Origin: Hungatella sp.
GTDB lineage: Bacteria; Bacillota; Clostridia; Lachnospirales; Lachnospiraceae
NCBI GenBank assembly: GCA_022792815.1
Contig: JAAWBS010000039.1
Span: 1 to 56,036, forward strand
Direction: 5' to 3'
DNA: 56,036 nt
Under the pieces are notes generated by a model. The model had not been told where the DNA came from. It did no database searches and saw nothing but the letters and a program-made list of their open reading frames with translations. The position numbers and the translations under genes were made by a program. Position 1 is the first letter of the stretch; every line of letters starts with the position of its first letter. Positions 52,919 to 56,036 of this stretch are shown here, piece by piece.

Positions 52919-53837
52919 TAATGGTAAGAAAAATAAACTAATTATGGTTAATTCATTTAAGGGAGGAACCGGCAAGACATCTGTTGCTTTATCACAGTGT
53001 ATTTATAATTGGAAAATGAGTTCGGAAGGAGGCGGGGAAAACTATCAAGATATATTTTTCGTTGATATTGATCGTTTGGGAACCAGTTTGGCATATTCTT
53101 TATTTTTAGAAAAAGATCGAAAGGCCATTCATTATTTTGATGAATATCCGGAGAAAACCTTTGATATAATTTGCAATGAGGTGAATCTTGGGGAACAAAG
53201 TGGAAATAAATTATATGCAGTATTACTAAATCCGGTTGCCAAGAGAAAACAAGATTATATGATTCGTGGACGCTTACAGCAGCATGAAGTAGTAAAGCAG
53301 GATATATTTATAGAGAGATTATTATCGTTTATTAAGAAATGTATAAATACAGGAGAAAGGTCATTATTTGTTGTGGACTGTTCTCCAGGATTATCTGATT
53401 TAGAGAGAGGACTGCTTGAAGAATTTTATAGATTGAAGGGAGAATACTCTCTTTTAATTGAAGAAATCTATGTTACAACTTTTGATGCTTCTCAAATTAG
53501 AAAAACGATAGAATGTTTAAATGATTGTTTTGATTATTTACATAAAGGGACGAAGCGGGATGTAAGCATTGTTCTTAATGATTTACACAATTGCCAGGGA
53601 CTGTCGAGGGATAAGGATACAATTATTTTTGATTGGGAAGATACGGCTAAGAAGATCTTAGATAAGTTAAAAGATAGGACTGGTGTGAAGATTCGCTTTA
53701 AACAATATGAAAGCGGTCAGCTGAAGTCCTGTATTATTGAAAATGAACGTCATATTTCCAATAACACGAATTCCTACACGTTACAGCAAGAATATAGAAA
53801 TGGATATATTAGTATAGAACAGGTGGAAGGACAATGA
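52911..53837 (+). CDS. ParA/MinD-type ATPase, island operon gene 4
   Basis: A 308-aa SIMIBI-class ATPase. The deviant Walker A motif is 'FKGGTGKTSV', with signature lysine K17 and K22. The switch I-like segment is 'IFFVDIDRLGTSLAYSLF' and the Walker B-like strand is 'SLFVVDCSPGLSDLERGLLE'. Such ATPases dimerise on ATP and often position DNA or protein cargo. Without a ParB partner and inside a five-gene cassette, a plasmid-partition role is unlikely; here it might power the complex of genes 1-3. Its start and stop overlap both neighbours. Confidence 0.82.
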   Translation: MSDNGKKNKLIMVNSFKGGTGKTSVALSQCIYNWKMSSEGGGENYQDIFFVDIDRLGTSLAYSLFLEKDRKAIHYFDEYPEKTFDIICNEVNLGEQSGNKLYAVLLNPVAKRKQDYMIRGRLQQHEVVKQDIFIERLLSFIKKCINTGERSLFVVDCSPGLSDLERGLLEEFYRLKGEYSLLIEEIYVTTFDASQIRKTIECLNDCFDYLHKGTKRDVSIVLNDLHNCQGLSRDKDTIIFDWEDTAKKILDKLKDRTGVKIRFKQYESGQLKSCIIENERHISNNTNSYTLQQEYRNGYISIEQVEGQ

Positions 53838-55444
53838 AACGTGAAAAGATCATTATTAATGATGCCAATATGTATGAATATTTTGAAGATGAAGCTTATA
53901 TGATTTTTTCGAAATTTTGCCGGGAAGAAGACGATACTGCAAAAGGACCAAATCAATTATCATTTTATGGAGTCAATCGTATCTATAAGAGTTTAAGTGT
54001 AATTTATGAAACGGAGGATGTGGAAGAAGAGTTATGCTTGATAGAAAATGTATTGAATATTTTGGATTCTTATGTCAAGATTGAGGGATTGGAGCATCTG
54101 CTTATCAATAATTATGCTTCAATAGAAAATGGTATTTTTTTAGAGCATTCGCCGGAAGGAAATCCGAAACGAATCAGAGAACATTATAAACATCAGTTTC
54201 GAAATGCGTATTTGGGCCTGCTAATGCTTGACAGAATGCATATAGATGATTGTATTGTTGAATGTTTTATGGATGAAGGTAGCGAGTATGCAAACTATGT
54301 AATGTCATCTTTGGATAAAACCAGGAGGAGTGATAAAAGAGAAGGGCAAGAAATATTAAAAGAGATTATATATAAGACGTATCTGATCAGCGCTCTTTTC
54401 CATGATATCGGATATCCGTTGGCATACTATTTTCGAATAGCAGATGAAATCCACGAATTTACACCGTTTTTTAAAATTATTAATCCGGTAGTTAAAGGAG
54501 AATTTACCGAAATACGGGCTATATTGAATAATAGTTTGCTGTTTCGCACGGTTGATAATAAGAAAATTTCTAAGAAATATCAGGACAGTGATCATGGCTG
54601 TCTGTCAGCCCTTAGTTTTCTGATGAATTTTTATTTTAGTGGAAGTATTTATAATTTTGCCAGCAAGGAACGTTGTATTATTGAGATGGCTGCGATAGCT
54701 ATTTTTAAGCATACAGATCGATATGATGACCGCAATAGGATGCTATTCAGCCAGGATCCGATATCTTATCTTCTGAGAATTTGCGATGACATGCAGGAAT
54801 GGCAGCGTTTTCTTACAGTAATCGGGCGGACACATAATTATCTGCAATGTAATATTTGTGGTAAGATTATAAAACCTGATGAAAAGGATTCTGATTTATA
54901 CAGCTGTAACTGTGGAAAGCAATTTTATAAGATTACGCAAATGGATAATAAGAAAATAAATTATATTGATATTTGCGATGCATTGGCCTTGGAAGCAGCT
55001 GAAAATAGAATAACTATAAGCTTTATGTATAATGTATACAGTCAGCTGGAATTGCTGGTAAATGATTATGAGGCAGTCATCTACAGAGCAAAAGGATTGG
55101 AAAGATTGGAACATATGTTAAGTTTTCAGAAATATTTTCCTGAAATTCAACTGCAGTACTTTCTTTCAAATAACCCTATTGCGCTGATCGAAAATATGAT
55201 GGCTGAAAAGGGAAAGGATCTAGAAAGTCTAAAGGTATGGGTACTCGGTATCGAATCTGAAAGCAAACGTAAAAATATGGAAAAATTTTTAGAATGTTTT
55301 GAAAATGGATTAACTAATAAAGAACGGATATTTGGAAAACAATTAGAAAAAAATTCTGTCAGATATGCAAGAGAAGCCAGACAATTTGTGGAAGATTATA
55401 TGGGTGAAATCCATATGTTAAAGCACTATTTGGATGGCCTTTAA
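53834..55444 (+). CDS. HD-type hydrolase with zinc ribbon, island operon gene 5
   Basis: A 536-aa protein. HD-superfamily metal ligands can be read as H117 or H120 in 'EHYKHQFRNAYLG', H190-D191 in 'ALFHDIGYP', H254 in 'DHGCLSAL' and H293/D295 in 'IFKHTDRYDD'. A zinc ribbon follows: C339, C342, C358 and C360 ('CNICG' and 'SCNCG'). HD enzymes cleave phosphate bonds of nucleotides, second messengers or nucleic acids, so this is the likely effector. It overlaps gene 4 by ATGA and ends the operon. Confidence 0.72.
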   Translation: MKREKIIINDANMYEYFEDEAYMIFSKFCREEDDTAKGPNQLSFYGVNRIYKSLSVIYETEDVEEELCLIENVLNILDSYVKIEGLEHLLINNYASIENGIFLEHSPEGNPKRIREHYKHQFRNAYLGLLMLDRMHIDDCIVECFMDEGSEYANYVMSSLDKTRRSDKREGQEILKEIIYKTYLISALFHDIGYPLAYYFRIADEIHEFTPFFKIINPVVKGEFTEIRAILNNSLLFRTVDNKKISKKYQDSDHGCLSALSFLMNFYFSGSIYNFASKERCIIEMAAIAIFKHTDRYDDRNRMLFSQDPISYLLRICDDMQEWQRFLTVIGRTHNYLQCNICGKIIKPDEKDSDLYSCNCGKQFYKITQMDNKKINYIDICDALALEAAENRITISFMYNVYSQLELLVNDYEAVIYRAKGLERLEHMLSFQKYFPEIQLQYFLSNNPIALIENMMAEKGKDLESLKVWVLGIESESKRKNMEKFLECFENGLTNKERIFGKQLEKNSVRYAREARQFVEDYMGEIHMLKHYLDGL

Positions 55445-55458
55445 AAATTGGAATTTAT

Positions 55459-55532
55459 AACTCAAAGTTTGCACATAGATTTTTTCTATACATTTGGTGA
55501 GCAGGCACTTATCCAAGTGCGAAGTTTGAGTT
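55459..55532. repeat. inverted-repeat element after the island operon
   Basis: AACTCAAAGTTTGCAC (55459-55474) and GTGCGAAGTTTGAGTT (55517-55532) are inverted repeats with two mismatches. The inner part has GCACTT/AAGTGC (55505-55520), which could form an alternative hairpin. The outer sequence resembles the outer end of the 35393-35607 element (CTCAAA, CTT, GC). The remaining 55533-55647 shows nothing definite. Confidence 0.5.
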
Positions 55533-55647
55533 AAATAATATTAAATATACCGAAAATGAGTATTTGGAATTAGAGAAGATAACCCACAGAGAGGTAAATA
55601 AAGTATAAGGCCGCCTTTCTGAAAAACATCAGATTTAAAGAGAGGAG

Positions 55648-55869
55648 ATGGATTTTATTTCGGAAAAAAGGCTAGATAATACAATATTTTTGATGTATCT
55701 TGTGACAGAAAACTATCGTAAAAAATATGGCCTATCCAAGCAGGAGTATTTACAGTTGGATAAGAAATATAGAATTTTAAATTATATTTCAGAATGTCCG
55801 GATATTTTTGACAGTATGACAGAAACGGAAATGGTGGAGGAGGTGGATCAATATGTATCGGAATCTTAA
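55648..55869 (+). CDS. DUF3791 family protein, putative antitoxin
   Basis: A 73-aa acidic protein: 'TIFLMYLVTENYRKKYGLSK' then 'LDKKYRILNYISECPDIF' and 'DSMTETEMVEEVDQYV' match the DUF3791 pattern. It has GAGAGGAG before the ATG and overlaps the next gene by 17 bp. DUF3791 genes are commonly placed directly before DUF3990 genes, which points to a toxin-antitoxin-like pair; here the small acidic member would be the antitoxin. Confidence 0.75.
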   Translation: MDFISEKRLDNTIFLMYLVTENYRKKYGLSKQEYLQLDKKYRILNYISECPDIFDSMTETEMVEEVDQYVSES

Positions 55870-56036
55870 ATATGTTTTATATCATGGGACAATCGCCACC
55901 ATTGAGAAAATTGATATAAATCAGGGAAAAGGAAGGAAAGATTTTGGAAAAGGGTTTTATATGGCTGTTTCTCGCAGTCAGGCGATAGGTATGATGCATA
56001 AAAAGTATAAAGAGGCAGTCAGGCGAAGCAGGAATA
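55853..56036 (+). CDS. DUF3990 family protein, putative ADP-ribosyltransferase-like toxin (partial)
   Basis: The first 61 codons are present; the gene runs off the right edge. 'MYRNLKYVLYHGTIATIEKI' and 'GKGRKDFGKGFYMAVSRSQA' carry the H-G, D-F-G-K-G-F-Y segments of DUF3990, which belongs to the ADP-ribosylating-enzyme fold. AGGAGGTGG precedes the ATG inside the end of the DUF3791 gene. It is probably the toxin of the pair; its target is not known. Confidence 0.75.
   Translation, partial: MYRNLKYVLYHGTIATIEKIDINQGKGRKDFGKGFYMAVSRSQAIGMMHKKYKEAVRRSRN

Noticed and set aside
55533..55610. Short open stretch reading KFELNNIKYTENEYLELEKI
   Set aside because: It has protein-like composition and might be a gene remnant, but there is no start codon or ribosome-binding site and it is too short to place.
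46726..56036. Prophage or plasmid origin of the AT-rich island
   Set aside because: No integrase, phage structural, replication or ParB gene is visible; the ParA-like gene alone does not support it.
1..56036. CRISPR array or rRNA genes
   Set aside because: I saw no regularly spaced direct repeats and no rRNA-like sequence.

Overview
The window looks like a chromosome segment from a spore-forming, low-oxygen gut clostridium of the Lachnospiraceae (Enterocloster/Hungatella-like). This placement is inferred from the gene content: a sigma-F operon, spoVA genes, a valine T-box, and families such as DUF4364, DUF5716/DUF5717 and DUF6472 that I associate with Lachnospiraceae. Most genes lie on the + strand in a fairly GC-rich backbone. 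From about 46.8 kb to the right edge the sequence turns clearly AT-rich and its codon use changes, which marks a horizontally acquired accessory island.

Layout. 1-590: start of a DUF554 gene on the minus strand, then a promoter and a long, highly foldable leader RNA. 590-10034: a ten-gene molybdenum operon: MocA-like nucleotidyltransferase fused to a ModE-like DNA-binding domain, histidine phosphatase-HD fusion, molybdopterin-binding protein, XdhC-type maturation factor, moaA, moaC, a MOSC-MogA fusion and modABC. No molybdoenzyme is present, so the operon supplies and matures cofactor for enzymes encoded elsewhere. 10192-15827: a lipoprotein, serine acetyltransferase, a cupin, and a MacAB-like efflux operon behind a palindromic operator. 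16020-26035: a compact gene train with two unknown membrane proteins, cdaA-cdaR (c-di-AMP synthesis), ptsH-ptsI, a polysaccharide polymerase, hisC, an AI-2E family permease and a GH25-like protein. 26044-27353 (minus): a small membrane protein, DUF4364, tRNA-Val(CAC) and tRNA-Ala(CGC). 27531-33128: a DUF5717/DUF5716/TPR operon of unknown function. 33270-41184: MATE exporter, valine T-box, DUF6472, valS, folC and a TPR membrane protein. 41286-46725: spoIIAA-spoIIAB-sigF, a small membrane protein, spoVAA, spoVAB, an NSS transporter and spoVAC.

The most interesting part is 46974-55444: five tightly coupled AT-rich genes behind their own promoter and an attenuator-like hairpin. They encode a P-loop NTPase with a four-cysteine cluster, two large proteins without recognised catalytic motifs, a ParA/MinD-type ATPase and an HD-type hydrolase with a zinc ribbon. 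Order and sizes of the first three recall the DptF-DptG-DptH restriction module of DNA phosphorothioation systems, but no HerA helicase domain and no dnd modification genes are visible. It is a good candidate for an undescribed defence system. A DUF3791-DUF3990 toxin-antitoxin-like pair follows at the right edge.

Several small non-coding mobile-looking elements with terminal inverted repeats sit in the intergenic regions. One, in the valS leader, is flanked by a 12-bp direct repeat and separates the T-box from valS. Two others, at 27.0 and 46.1 kb, share a 31-nt identical core in opposite orientation.
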